Below, in pieces: positions 55,326 through 64,000 of a stretch of 64,000 nucleotides of DNA. Source of the DNA: Amycolatopsis decaplanina DSM 44594 (GTDB taxonomy: Bacteria; Actinomycetota; Actinomycetes; Mycobacteriales; Pseudonocardiaceae); assembly GCF_000342005.1 (NCBI RefSeq), contig NZ_AOHO01000045.1, positions 1 through 64,000 on the forward strand, in the 5' to 3' direction. The notes beneath the pieces are model-generated. The model had not been told where the DNA came from and ran no database searches. It saw nothing but the letters and a program-made list of their open reading frames with translations. The position numbers and the translations under genes were made by a program. The stretch's first letter is position 1, and each line of letters opens with the position of its first letter.

Positions 55326-57584
55326 ATGATCGACATCGTTGGTGACGAGCACGACACCGGGCCCCCGGGCCGCCGCAATCCCGCATCGACCCTCCTGAAG
55401 AACCTTCGCCACGACCTCCCGGCTTCGGTCGTCGTCTTCCTCGTGGCCGTCCCGCTCTCGCTCGGCGTCGCACACGCCGCCGGGGCCCCCTTGCTCGCCG
55501 GACTCATCTCCGCCATCGTCGGCGGACTCGTCGCGAGCCTCTTCGGCGCCTCCGCCCTGCAAGTCAGCGGTCCCTCCGCCGCGCTGACCATCGTCATCGC
55601 GGAGACCATCGCCACCTTCGGCTGGGCCGCCACCTGCGCGATCACCGCCGCGGCAGGCGTGGTCCAAATCCTCTTCGGCGTCAGCCGCGTCGCACGGGCG
55701 ACACTGGCGATCTCGCCCGCCATCGTGCACGGCCTGCTCGCCGGGATCGGCCTGATCCTCGTCCTCGGCCAGTTGCACGTCGTGCTCGGCGGTGTGGCGC
55801 GAAGTTCCACGATCGCGAACATCCTCGCGCTGCCGGGCCGGATCGTCGGGCACCACGACCAGGCCGCGCTGGTCGGCGTGGTCACCGTCGGCGTTCTGCT
55901 GGCCTGGACCCGGATGCCGCGTTCGGTGCGCCGCGTCCCCGGACCGCTCGCCGCCGTCGCGCTGGCCACCGGCCTCTCCATCGCGGCGGGGATGGACCTG
56001 CCGCGCGTCGACCTCCCTAACGGCCTGCCGGGGCTGGGTTTCGTCCCCGAGGCGCCGTCCGGGTCCTGGGCGGCGATCATCGCCGCCGTCCTCTCCATCG
56101 CGCTCATCGCCAGCCTGGAGAGCCTGCTTTCCGCCGTCGCCATCGACAAACTCCGCGACGGGCCGCGCACCGACCTCAACCGCGAACTGATCGGCCAGGG
56201 CCTGGCGAACGTCGCCGCCGGGTCGCTCGGCGGATTCCCGGTCACCGGCGTCGTCGTGCGCACCATGACCAACTTCGAAGCGGGCGCCCGTACCCGGATG
56301 TCGGCGATCCTGCACAGCGCCTGGATCCTCGGCTGCTGCCTGTTCCTGGCCGGCGCGCTGCGGCTGATCCCGCTCGCCGCGCTCGCCGGTCTCCTCGTCT
56401 ACGTCGGTGCCAAACTGGTCAACCTCACCAACCTCCGTGAGGTCCGCCGTCACGGCGACTTGCCGGTCTATCTAGCGACCCTGCTCGGCGCCGTCGCCGT
56501 CAACCTGCTCACCGGCGTCGCCGCGGGGATCGCGGTGGCGCTCGCGCTGATGCTGCGCCGGATGCTGTTCTCCGGGATCCACGTCGAACGGGACGGCCCG
56601 CGGACCCGCGTCGTCATCGAAGGCGCACTCACTTTCCTTTCCGTGCCGAGGCTCACGACCGTCCTGGCCGAAGTCCCCGAGCGTTCGGAGGTGACGCTGG
56701 AACTGTTCGTCGACTACCTCGACCACGCCGCTTTCGACTGCCTGCGCGGCTGGCAGCGCGCGTACGAACGCGCCGGGGGAACCGTGATCGTCGACGAGAT
56801 CGGGCACCCGTGGTTCGAACGCGGCAAGGCGGGTGTGCCGACCGTGCGTCGCGGCGTCGCTTCCCGGGTGGTGCCGCGCTGGCTCGCGCCGTGGTCGGAA
56901 TGGCAGGCCGAACACCTCGAACTGCCGAGCCAGCGCGGCGGCAGCGTCCCGTTGTGCCGTGGCGCTTCGGAGTTCCAGCGCCGGACGGCGCCGCTGCTGC
57001 GGAACACCTGGGACGGGCTGGCCAACGGGCAGCAGCCGCATACGCTGTTCGTCACCTGCGGCGACGCGCGGATCGTGCCGAACCTGATCACCACCAGCGG
57101 GCCGGGGGACCTGTTCACCGTGCGGAACATCGGAAACCTCGTCCCGCACGCCGATGCCGAAGCGGACTTCTCGGTGGGGGCGGCGATCGAGTACGCCGTC
57201 GGTCTGCTGCGTGTGCGGGAAGTGGTGGTGTGCGGGCATTCCGGCTGCGGAGCGATGAAGGCGCTGCTCGGGGACGCGCCGGCCGGGCTCGCGCACCTCG
57301 GCGGCTGGCTGCGCCACGGCGAGGCGACGCTGCGGCGCGGGGCAACCGAAGGGCCGGTGCTGCTCGACGGCGTCCGTCCGGCGCACGAAGGCGATCGGCT
57401 CGCCCTGCACAACGTGGTGCAGCAGCTGGAAAACCTGCGTTCGTACCCGGTGGTCGAGGACGCGCTGGCCCGAGGCGAACTCCGGCTGACGGGGATGTAC
57501 TTCGACGTCGGGAAGGCGAACGTGTACCTGCTCGACGAAGCGCTGCGGTCGTTCACGTCGGCGGCGACCCCGGTCAAGTCCTGA
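55326..57584 (+). CDS. SulP transporter-STAS-beta-carbonic anhydrase fusion (first copy)
   Basis: A 752-residue three-part protein. Residues about 25-420 are a SulP anion transporter with around 12 helices (HDLPASVVVFLVAVPLSLGVA; ESLLSAVAIDKLRDGPRTDLNREL). About 430-520 are a STAS domain. About 550-752 are a beta-carbonic anhydrase with zinc ligands Cys578 (CGDAR), His638 and Cys641 (HSGC). All catalytic residues are kept. Such fusions (for example Rv3273) are thought to import bicarbonate or sulfate and interconvert CO2/bicarbonate at the inner membrane face. It lies between bioA and a second copy. Confidence 0.93.
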   Translation: MIDIVGDEHDTGPPGRRNPASTLLKNLRHDLPASVVVFLVAVPLSLGVAHAAGAPLLAGLISAIVGGLVASLFGASALQVSGPSAALTIVIAETIATFGWAATCAITAAAGVVQILFGVSRVARATLAISPAIVHGLLAGIGLILVLGQLHVVLGGVARSSTIANILALPGRIVGHHDQAALVGVVTVGVLLAWTRMPRSVRRVPGPLAAVALATGLSIAAGMDLPRVDLPNGLPGLGFVPEAPSGSWAAIIAAVLSIALIASLESLLSAVAIDKLRDGPRTDLNRELIGQGLANVAAGSLGGFPVTGVVVRTMTNFEAGARTRMSAILHSAWILGCCLFLAGALRLIPLAALAGLLVYVGAKLVNLTNLREVRRHGDLPVYLATLLGAVAVNLLTGVAAGIAVALALMLRRMLFSGIHVERDGPRTRVVIEGALTFLSVPRLTTVLAEVPERSEVTLELFVDYLDHAAFDCLRGWQRAYERAGGTVIVDEIGHPWFERGKAGVPTVRRGVASRVVPRWLAPWSEWQAEHLELPSQRGGSVPLCRGASEFQRRTAPLLRNTWDGLANGQQPHTLFVTCGDARIVPNLITTSGPGDLFTVRNIGNLVPHADAEADFSVGAAIEYAVGLLRVREVVVCGHSGCGAMKALLGDAPAGLAHLGGWLRHGEATLRRGATEGPVLLDGVRPAHEGDRLALHNVVQQLENLRSYPVVEDALARGELRLTGMYFDVGKANVYLLDEALRSFTSAATPVKS

Positions 57585-57597
57585 GGTAAGGCGACCA

Positions 57598-57730
57598 CGC
57601 GTGCTTGGAGACCGATCTCGCGTGCTTGAAGGCGGAACTCGCGTGCTTGAAGGCGGAACTCGCCGGTCGCGTGAGTTCCGCCCCGAAGCACGCGAGATCC
57701 GGCTTCAGGCACGCGAGATCCGGCTTCGTG
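57598..57730. repeat. 21-bp periodic inverted repeat, family D (copy 2)
   Basis: The word CGCGTGCTTG starts at 57598, 57619 and 57640, an exact 21-base period. After a degenerate unit, the complementary words (CGCGTGAG, then CACGCGAG) occur at 57668, 57689 and 57710 in the same phase, so the block can fold into one long hairpin. It resembles 149-258. The rest of 57731-57922 shows no gene. A direct role in transcription between the two SulP genes is possible. Confidence 0.75.
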
Positions 57731-57922
57731 TTCGGGGCGTGGGTTGACCGGGCGCCCAACCGATATTTCCCAGGATTCGGGACCAGGCAAGGCTTTTCGC
57801 AACGCGGGAGACATCTCCAGGCAACGAGTCGGGCCGAAAGTGGGCCACGCCACCCGTCCGCAGGGTGATATTCACTCGATCAGGTGGTGCATAACGGACA
57901 ATTCACCAGTTTCCTGGTGACC

Positions 57923-60121
57923 ATGACGGTGATCAGCAAAAAGCCTCTAGCCGTGCTCCGGCACGACCTGCCCGCCTCGTTGGTGGTGTTCCTCGTCGCC
58001 GTCCCGCTCTCACTCGGGATCGCTCTCGCGTCAGGGGCGCCGATCGTCGCGGGGCTGATCGCGGCCGTGGTGGGAGGTGTGGTCGCCGGAGCCCTCGGCG
58101 GCTCCCCGCTTCAGGTCAGCGGCCCGGCCGCCGGCCTCACGGTGATCATGGCCGAAACCATCGCGACCTTCGGCTGGGCGACCACCTGCGCGATCACCGT
58201 CGCCGCGGGCGCGCTCCAGATCCTGCTCGGGCTGAGCCGGATCGCCCGCGCGGCGCTCGCGATCTCTCCGGCCATCGTCCACGGCATGCTCGCCGGTATC
58301 GGCGTCACGATCGTCCTCGGCCAGCTCCACGTCGTGCTGGGCGGAACGGCCCAGAGTTCGGCGCTCGAGAACATCGCCGAACTGCCCGCGCAGATCGTCG
58401 GCCACCACGACACCGCCGCGTTGATCGGCGTGCTCACCATCGGCATCCTGCTGCTGTGGCCGCGGCTGCCCGGGTCCGTCCGCAAGGTGCCCGGCCCGCT
58501 CGCCGCGATCGCGCTGGTGACCGTGCTGTCCGTCGCCGCCGGGATGACCCTGCCCCGCGTCGAACTGCCCGGTGACCTGCTCAACATCCGCTTCGCACCC
58601 GAATTCCCGGACGCGGGCTGGGGCGCGTTCGCCGTCGCGGTCATCACCATCGCCCTGATCGCCAGCGTGGAAAGCCTGCTTTCGGCCGTCGCCGTCGACA
58701 AGATGCACACCGGGCCGCGGTCGAACCTCGACCGCGAACTGATCGGGCAGGGCGCCGCGAACATGACCTCCGGCGCGCTGGGCGGCCTCCCGGTCACCGG
58801 GGTGATCGTCCGCAGCTCGACCAACGTCGCCGCCGGCGCCCGCACCCGTGTGTCCGCGGTCTTGCACGGCGTCTGGATCCTGGTGTTCGTCGCCGCGTTC
58901 GCCGGGCTGATCCAGAACATCCCGCTCGCCGCGCTGGCGGGCCTGCTCGTCCACGTCGGCGCGAAACTGGTGAACCCCGGCCACATGAAGCAGGTCCTCA
59001 AGCACGGAGACCTGGGGCTGTACCTGGTGACGCTCGCCGGTGTCGTCGTCTTCGACCTGCTCACCGGCGTCCTGCTCGGTATCGCGCTTTCGGTGCTGCT
59101 GATGCTGCGGCGCACGGTGTGGTCCGGGATCCACGCCGAACGCGACGGTGACGAATGGCGCGTCGTCGTCGAAGGCGTCCTGACATTCCTCTCGGTGCCG
59201 AGGCTCAGCCGGGTGCTCGCGACCGTGCCCGGCGGCGCGAAGGTGACCCTGGAACTGGTCGTCGACTACCTCGACCACGCCGCCTTCGAGAGCCTGTCGA
59301 ACTGGCAGCAGGGCCACGAACGCGCCGGCGGGAAGGTGATCGTCGACGAGGTCGGGCACCCGTGGTTCGCCAAGGGCAAGTCCGGTGATCCCACGCTGAC
59401 CCGGACGGACGCGGTGCGTTCGGTGCCGCGGTTCCTCGCGCCGTGGTCCGACTGGCAGGCCAAGGACATCGAACTGCCCGGCCAGCGCGGCGGGCCCACC
59501 CTGCGCGGGGCGACCGAGTTCCAGCGGCGCACCGCCGCGCTCATGCAGCCCGCGCTCAGCAGGCTGGCGGGCGGCCAGTCGCCGCACACCCTGTTCATCA
59601 CCTGCGGCGACGCGCGGATCGTGCCGAACATGATCACCACGAGCGGTCCCGGCGACCTGTTCACCGTCCGCAACATCGGGAACCTGGTGCCCGCCCGCCG
59701 GGCGGATCCGTCGATGGGGGCCACCGTCGAGTTCGCCGTCGGTGTGCTGAAGGTGCGCGAGATCGTGGTCTGCGGGCATTCCGGCTGCGGTGCGATGCAG
59801 GCACTGGCCACCGGCGCTCCGGACGGCGCGCCGATGCTGGCCTCCTGGCTGCGGCACGCCGAGCCGAGCGCGAACCGCGAGGTCCCGGTGACCCTGGACG
59901 GCGAACGCCCGGACACCGAGGTCAACCGGCTGGCGCTGCAGAACGTGCTGCAGCAGCTGGAACACCTGCGCCACTACCCGCTGATCGCCGAGGCGGAGGC
60001 ACGCGGCGAACTGCACCTGACCGGGATGTACTTCGACGTCGGGGCGGCGCAGGTCTACCTGTCGGACGAGGGAAGCCCGTCGTTCACGCCCGTCGGTGCC
60101 GTCACCGCTTCAGGGGGCTGA
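57923..60121 (+). CDS. SulP transporter-STAS-beta-carbonic anhydrase fusion (second copy)
   Basis: A 732-residue paralogue of the preceding protein with the same three parts: SulP (HDLPASLVVFLVAVPLSLGIA; ESLLSAVAVDKMHTGPRSNLDREL), STAS, and a beta-carbonic anhydrase with CGDARIVPN and HSGCGAMQA. Both catalytic zinc sites are intact. The two copies look well over half identical along their whole length, indicating tandem duplication followed by divergence. The start is uncertain; ATG 57923 is used, with GTGs at 57884 and 57914 possible. A composite hairpin overlaps its stop. Confidence 0.92.
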   Translation: MTVISKKPLAVLRHDLPASLVVFLVAVPLSLGIALASGAPIVAGLIAAVVGGVVAGALGGSPLQVSGPAAGLTVIMAETIATFGWATTCAITVAAGALQILLGLSRIARAALAISPAIVHGMLAGIGVTIVLGQLHVVLGGTAQSSALENIAELPAQIVGHHDTAALIGVLTIGILLLWPRLPGSVRKVPGPLAAIALVTVLSVAAGMTLPRVELPGDLLNIRFAPEFPDAGWGAFAVAVITIALIASVESLLSAVAVDKMHTGPRSNLDRELIGQGAANMTSGALGGLPVTGVIVRSSTNVAAGARTRVSAVLHGVWILVFVAAFAGLIQNIPLAALAGLLVHVGAKLVNPGHMKQVLKHGDLGLYLVTLAGVVVFDLLTGVLLGIALSVLLMLRRTVWSGIHAERDGDEWRVVVEGVLTFLSVPRLSRVLATVPGGAKVTLELVVDYLDHAAFESLSNWQQGHERAGGKVIVDEVGHPWFAKGKSGDPTLTRTDAVRSVPRFLAPWSDWQAKDIELPGQRGGPTLRGATEFQRRTAALMQPALSRLAGGQSPHTLFITCGDARIVPNMITTSGPGDLFTVRNIGNLVPARRADPSMGATVEFAVGVLKVREIVVCGHSGCGAMQALATGAPDGAPMLASWLRHAEPSANREVPVTLDGERPDTEVNRLALQNVLQQLEHLRHYPLIAEAEARGELHLTGMYFDVGAAQVYLSDEGSPSFTPVGAVTASGG

Positions 60122-60194
60122 AGGACGCCTTCCCCGCATGCCATGGGTGAAAGCGTCCTTCACCCGATCGCATGCGGGGATGGTCCCCTTCAGC
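60117..60194 (+). terminator. Composite hairpin after the second SulP gene
   Basis: The outer arms GCTGAAGG/CCTTCAGC and second arms TCCCCGCATGC/GCATGCGGGGA enclose a small GGGTGAA/TTCACCC hairpin. The TGAAGG opening recalls families A and B. It overlaps the SulP stop and ends 34 bases before bioD. Confidence 0.7.
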
Positions 60195-60228
60195 CTCCCT
60201 CCAGCGCGACCCACTAAGTTGTTCTCAC

Positions 60229-60951
60229 GTGAGCATGCTGGTCATGACCGGCACCGGTACGGGTGTCGGCAAGACGATCTCCACCGCCGCCATCGCCGCT
60301 CTGGCCGCCGGTCAGGGCCAGCGTGTCGCCGTGCTGAAACCGGCGCAGACCGGAGTGGGCCCGGACGAGCCCGGCGACCTGGCCGACGTCCTCCGTCTCG
60401 CCGGTCCGGTCACCACCCGTGAGCTGCGGAGATATCCGGATCCGCTGTCGCCGGAGGCGGCGGCCAGGCTCTCGGGACTGCCGACGCTGGCCCCGAGCGA
60501 GATCGCCGCCGCGGCGAGCGACCTCGACGGCGAGCACGACCTCACCCTGATCGAGGGCGCGGGCGGCCTGCTGGTCCGGTTCGACGCCGACGGGGCCACG
60601 CTGGCCGACGTCGCGTGGTCGCTGGGCGCGCTGGTCATCATCGTCGCCGAGGCCGGGCTGGGCACGCTCAACGCGACCGCCCTGACCGCCGAGGTCGCGA
60701 CCAAACGCGGGCTCACCGTGGCCGGGGTGATCATCGGATCGTGGCCAGCCGAGCCGGATCTGGCGGCGGTGTCGAATCTGCGGGACCTGCCGGTCGCCGC
60801 CGGTGCCCCGCTGCTGGGAGTGCTGCCCGCCGGGCTGGGCACGGCCGGGCCCGAGGAGTTCGCCGAGCGGGCCAGGGCCGGTCTCTCGCCGTGGTTCGGC
60901 GGGGAGTTCGACCCGGAATGCTTCGCCGGCCGCGCGTCTGCCCAGAAGTGA
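60229..60951 (+). CDS. bioD: ATP-dependent dethiobiotin synthetase
   Basis: A 240-residue enzyme that closes the ureido ring of dethiobiotin from DAPA, CO2 and ATP. The P-loop is GTGTGVGKT, with Lys at the usual place. KPAQTG and the EGAGGLLV motif follow. The GTG at 60229 gives the N-terminus VSMLVMTGTGTG. No strong Shine-Dalgarno is seen, so the transcript may be leaderless. It lies between the SulP-carbonic anhydrase pair and bioB. Confidence 0.94.
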   Translation: MSMLVMTGTGTGVGKTISTAAIAALAAGQGQRVAVLKPAQTGVGPDEPGDLADVLRLAGPVTTRELRRYPDPLSPEAAARLSGLPTLAPSEIAAAASDLDGEHDLTLIEGAGGLLVRFDADGATLADVAWSLGALVIIVAEAGLGTLNATALTAEVATKRGLTVAGVIIGSWPAEPDLAAVSNLRDLPVAAGAPLLGVLPAGLGTAGPEEFAERARAGLSPWFGGEFDPECFAGRASAQK

Positions 60952-61035
60952 CCTGCGTCGCTGTGGCCGAGGCGCCCGGTCGTGCACGATGATGTGCCTT
61001 TGCTTCACCGCCCCACCCCGAACAGGAGCCGCCTC

Positions 61036-62052
61036 GTGACCACTGCCCCGGAGACCGTCGACATCCTCACCGTGGCGCGTGAACAGGTCCTCGAGCGCGG
61101 TGTCGGGCTCGGTGAAGAGCAGATCCTCGAAGTCCTGCGGCTCGACGACGACCACCTGACCGATCTGCTGGCGCTGGCCCACGAGGTCCGGATGCGCTGG
61201 TGCGGCCCCGAGGTCGAGGTCGAGGGCATCATCAGCCTCAAGACCGGCGGCTGCCCGGAGGACTGCCACTTCTGCTCGCAGTCCGGCCGCTTCCCGACGC
61301 CGGTGCGTTCGGCGTGGCTGGACATCCCGGGCCTGGTCAAGGCCGCCCGTCAGACCGCCGAGACCGGCGCGACCGAGTTCTGCATCGTCGCCGCCGTCCG
61401 CGGCCCTGACAAGCGGCTGCTCTCGCAGGTCCGCGAGGGGATCAAGGCCATCCGCGAGGACGGCAACGACATCCAGATCGCCTGCTCGCTCGGCATGCTC
61501 ACCCAGGAGCAGGTCGACGAACTCGTCGAGATGGGCGTGCACCGCTACAACCACAACCTGGAGACCGCGCGCTCGCACTTCGCGAACGTCGTCACCACGC
61601 ACACGTGGGAAGAGCGCTGGGAGACCCTGCGCATGATCCGCGAGGCGGGCATGGAGGTCTGCTGCGGCGGCATCATCGGAATGGGGGAGAGCATCGAGCA
61701 GCGCGCCGAATTCGCCGCGCAGCTGGCCGAGCTGAACCCGGACGAGTGCACGATGAACTTCCTCATCCCGCAGCCGGGTACGCCGTACGAGGGGTACGAG
61801 GTCGTCGAGGGCAAGGACGCGCTGCGCACCGTGGCCGCGTTCCGGCTGGCGATGCCCCGTCCGCTGCTCCGCTTCTCCGGTGGTCGTGAGCTGACCTTCG
61901 GCGACCTGGGCACCAAGCAGGGCATGCTCGGCGGCATCAACGCGATCATCGTCGGCAACTACCTGACCAACCTCGGCCGCCCGGCCACCGCGGACCTGGA
62001 GATGCTCGACGAGCTGAAGATGCCGGTGAAGGCGATCAGTGACGTCCTCTGA
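61036..62052 (+). CDS. bioB: Biotin synthase
   Basis: A 338-residue radical-SAM enzyme that inserts sulfur into dethiobiotin. The SAM cluster motif is [12 protein letters not shown]. Later conserved blocks are [11 protein letters not shown] and [29 protein letters not shown] carries the Arg ligand of the auxiliary 2Fe-2S cluster. The GTG start has AGGAG eight bases upstream. Its end overlaps the small cysteine-rich gene by 14 bases. Confidence 0.96.
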   Translation: MTTAPETVDILTVAREQVLERGVGLGEEQILEVLRLDDDHLTDLLALAHEVRMRWCGPEVEVEGIISLKTGGCPEDCHFCSQSGRFPTPVRSAWLDIPGLVKAARQTAETGATEFCIVAAVRGPDKRLLSQVREGIKAIREDGNDIQIACSLGMLTQEQVDELVEMGVHRYNHNLETARSHFANVVTTHTWEERWETLRMIREAGMEVCCGGIIGMGESIEQRAEFAAQLAELNPDECTMNFLIPQPGTPYEGYEVVEGKDALRTVAAFRLAMPRPLLRFSGGRELTFGDLGTKQGMLGGINAIIVGNYLTNLGRPATADLEMLDELKMPVKAISDVL

Positions 62053-62242
62053 CCAACCGGCGTTCTGCGTCCACTGTGGACAGCCGTCCGACGGCGGCGC
62101 GGAACATCCGGCTTGCCACAACCCGAGAACGGCACTCGAACCGCCGCGCTACTGCGCGTACTGCGCGCGGCGGATGGTCGTCCAGATCACCCCGGTGGGC
62201 TGGACGGCCCGGTGCAGCCGTCACGGTGAACTCACCGGCTGA
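62039..62242 (+). CDS. bsaP: BsaP-like biotin synthase auxiliary protein
   Basis: A 67-residue protein with six cysteines: Cys10, Cys13, Cys26, Cys39, Cys42 and Cys59 ([25 protein letters not shown]). The GTG start lies inside bioB, so translation is coupled. Size, cysteine pattern and position directly after bioB match the actinobacterial protein (Rv1590-like) that I recall as an Fe-S partner needed by BioB. The assignment is from memory of that family. Confidence 0.75.
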   Translation: MTSSDQPAFCVHCGQPSDGGAEHPACHNPRTALEPPRYCAYCARRMVVQITPVGWTARCSRHGELTG

Positions 62243-62331
62243 CGCCTTTCCGCGATTCGGTGCCGGGTCGCGTGCGCTGCGGGCGTCATTGGTTACGCTC
62301 TGCACAAGCAGCTCGAGGGAGGAGTCCGGGG

Positions 62332-62937
62332 TTGGGCGAGACGACGGGTAAACCGGCGCACCTGTCTTCCAGTGTGCCCGACCCCTGGTCGGTACCTGTG
62401 CTGCCGAAGCCGCGCCGTCCGCACCCCAAGGTCGTCGTCAAGGCCGATCTGCTGCCGGCGGTCAGCGTCCTGTCCACGGCGGGGCTGCTCGGCTTCCCGC
62501 TGGCCTGGCTGTGGTCGCGGCTCGCGCCGCCACAGCGGATGCGGGTGATCAACGACCGCGGCGGACTCGCCTCGCTGGAGCTGGAGAGCTGGCACCGCTT
62601 CGACGACCTCGCCGTCTACGGCTTCCTCGCACTCGGCGCCGGGCTGCTGATCGGCATCGTGACCTGGCTGCTGCGGGAGCGTCGCGGCCCGGTCGTGCTG
62701 ATCGCCGCGACCGGCGGCGCGACCCTCGCGGGCTGGCTGGGGACGACGATGGGCGTCTCGTTCGCCAACAGCCGCTACGAGATCGCCGCGGCGCCCGCCG
62801 TCGGCGACGTCATCGCGAAGGCGCCGCAGATCGAATCGCCCTGGATCCTGCTCGCCGCGCCTCTGATGACCACGCTGGCCTACACCTTGCTGACCGCGTG
62901 GAACGGACGGGAAGACCTGGGTCGCCGCCTCGGCTGA
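62332..62937 (+). CDS. DUF2567 membrane protein
   Basis: A 201-residue protein with about four membrane helices (LLPAVSVLSTAGLLGFPLAWLW; YGFLALGAGLLIGIVTWLL; VVLIAATGGATLAGWLG; WILLAAPLMTTLAYTLL). It has the layout of DUF2567 proteins next to bioB in mycobacteria (Rv1591). A TTG start is used with GGAGG upstream. Function unknown; conserved proximity to bioB hints at a link with biotin or its precursor. Confidence 0.8.
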   Translation: MGETTGKPAHLSSSVPDPWSVPVLPKPRRPHPKVVVKADLLPAVSVLSTAGLLGFPLAWLWSRLAPPQRMRVINDRGGLASLELESWHRFDDLAVYGFLALGAGLLIGIVTWLLRERRGPVVLIAATGGATLAGWLGTTMGVSFANSRYEIAAAPAVGDVIAKAPQIESPWILLAAPLMTTLAYTLLTAWNGREDLGRRLG

Positions 62938-63035
62938 CGAATTTCCTCTAGGGTGGGCGGCAACTTCTCTGGATTCAATACTGGGCGCGAGCGCCTCCGT
63001 TGAGGGTGGTGGCGGGGGCAAGGGGGGACTTTCTC

Positions 63036-64000
63036 TTGACCGACGACATCGAGGTTTCCCGGCACAACGCCGTCCGCTTCCCGGGTATCAGCCCGCGCGC
63101 GTATGAACACCCCGTCGACCGCGGCGCACTGGCCACGCTGCGCGCCGTTCCCGGGTTCGCGCAGGTCGTGAAGGCGGTTTCGGGCTTCTACGCCGAACGC
63201 GGCGAGCGGCTCATGGCACTCGCGTCCGCGATCCGCGTCGGCCCGAAGCAGTATCCGGAGCTGGACAGGCTGCGCAACGAATGCGCCGAAACACTCGATC
63301 TCGACCGCGTGCCGAACCTGTTCGTCGCCCGCAGTCCCGAGGTCAACGCGCAGACGATCGGGATGGACGAGCCGTTCATCGTGCTCAACACCGCGGCCGT
63401 CGAGGCGATGGACCTCGCGTCGCTGCGGTTCGTGATCGGGCACGAGATGGGGCACGTGCTGTCCGGGCACGCGGTGTACCGCACGATCATGATCCGGCTG
63501 ATCGGCCTGCAGATGTCGATGTCGTGGACGCCGGTGAGCGCGATCGGCATCCGCGTCGTCATCGCCGCGCTGCGCGAGTGGTACCGCAAGGCCGAACTGT
63601 CCTGTGACCGCGCGGGGCTGCTGTGCTCGCAGGACCCGACGGCCGCGCTGCGTTCGCAGATCCTGGTCGCGGGCGGGATCGACCCGTCGAAGATCGACAT
63701 CCCGGCTTTCCTGCAGCAGGCGTCGGAGTACGAGTCGGTGGAGGACATCCGCGACAGCTACCTCAAGCTGCGCTACGTCGAGACGATGTCGCATCCGCTG
63801 GCCGTCGTGCGCGCCGCGCAACTGCAGAAGTGGGCCGCGTCGGAGGAGTACCGGGGGATCCTGGCCGGCGAGTACCCGCGCCGTGACGAGGACGCGCCGT
63901 CGTCCAACTGGACCGACGACCTGAAATCGGCCGCGAAGTCGTACAAGGACTCCTGGAACAGCTCGGCCGATCCGCTGACGAAGGTGTTCAGCGACGTCGG
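63036..64000 (+). CDS. M48 family zinc metallopeptidase (3' end outside window)
   Basis: At least 321 residues, open at the right edge. The TTG start with AGGGGGGA upstream gives MTDDIEVSRHNAVRFPG. The zinc site is HEMGH (His136, Glu137, His140). The third ligand is probably the Glu in KAELSCDRAG, about 50 residues later. There is no N-terminal membrane segment, unlike HtpX. A linker rich in Asp and Ser follows the protease core near the edge, so another domain may follow. Confidence 0.85.
   Translation, partial: MTDDIEVSRHNAVRFPGISPRAYEHPVDRGALATLRAVPGFAQVVKAVSGFYAERGERLMALASAIRVGPKQYPELDRLRNECAETLDLDRVPNLFVARSPEVNAQTIGMDEPFIVLNTAAVEAMDLASLRFVIGHEMGHVLSGHAVYRTIMIRLIGLQMSMSWTPVSAIGIRVVIAALREWYRKAELSCDRAGLLCSQDPTAALRSQILVAGGIDPSKIDIPAFLQQASEYESVEDIRDSYLKLRYVETMSHPLAVVRAAQLQKWAASEEYRGILAGEYPRRDEDAPSSNWTDDLKSAAKSYKDSWNSSADPLTKVFSDV

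Noticed and set aside
57598..57730. CRISPR array suspicion for the 21-bp periodic block
   Set aside because: There are no unique spacers between the units, the units invert halfway through, and there are no cas genes in the window.
57574..57868. Small repetitive open frames (DLACLKAELACLKAEL type) in the gap between the SulP genes
   Set aside because: They are translations of the 21-bp repeat units on either strand, with no start signal. The block is better explained as a DNA or RNA repeat.
55326..60121. Tandem SulP genes as a recent transposon-borne duplication
   Set aside because: The copies have diverged throughout, no flanking repeats or transposase are seen, and both carry intact catalytic sites, so an old tandem duplication is the better reading.

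Overview
The window is high-GC actinobacterial chromosome, most likely Amycolatopsis or a close Pseudonocardiaceae relative. The evidence is the strong G/C preference at third codon positions, the frequent GTG and TTG starts, and a gene order that from memory largely follows the Mycobacterium tuberculosis block Rv2218-Rv2188c (lipA/lipB, E2, pepA, ilvE, cobT, HesB, adoK, asnB, ctaC/ctaF, qcrB-A-C, ctaE, trpD, DEDD/GIY-YIG nuclease, NlpC/P60, pimB'). It is followed by a biotin block resembling Rv1568-Rv1591. I see no transposase, integrase, phage gene, tRNA or CRISPR array.

Layout. 1-131: 3' end of a 5S rRNA and the rrn terminator. 305-6545 (minus): sirtuin, L,D-transpeptidase lipoprotein, patatin, DedA protein, lipA, an SDR and a hypothetical protein. 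6678-8257 (plus): TetR regulator and F420-type oxidoreductase. 8321-14349 (minus): small secreted protein, lipB, PAP2 phosphatase, epimerase-like protein, sucB (E2) and lpd (E3), so lipoate transfer sits with the lipoylated enzyme it serves. 14573-20108: small conserved protein, a nested inverted-repeat element, an orphan SUKH protein, pepA and membrane or DUF402 proteins. 20225-29339: ilvE, cobT, ispD, a GntR regulator coupled to purC, an aldo/keto reductase, DUF3043, a HesB-type Fe-S protein and adenosine-kinase-like adoK. 29408-43611: hydrolase, asnB and the respiratory genes ctaC-ctaF and ctaE-qcrC-qcrA-qcrB, which encode most of the actinobacterial III2-IV2 supercomplex. These two respiratory groups are separated by an accessory patch (EamA exporter, two GlxA/AraC regulators, cupin) and by trpD. 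43691-52549: Lrp-like domain, DEDD/GIY-YIG nuclease, NYN RNA-binding protein, AbiEi-like protein, NlpC/P60, pimB', a uridine-kinase-like protein with a broken P-loop, and an SRPBCC protein. 52573-64000: P450, bioA, two tandem SulP-carbonic anhydrase fusions, bioD, bioB, a BsaP-like protein, DUF2567 and an M48 protease cut by the right edge.

Two things stand out. First, at least five families of long, nearly perfect palindromes occupy gaps between genes, mainly convergent ones. They sometimes supply the neighbouring gene's stop codon, and one family brackets an AbiEi-like gene. Second, two complete SulP-STAS-beta-carbonic-anhydrase fusions lie between bioA and bioD, where bioF would be expected, next to the CO2-consuming enzyme of biotin synthesis. 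Functional statements rest on motifs read by eye and on remembered families. No search was run.
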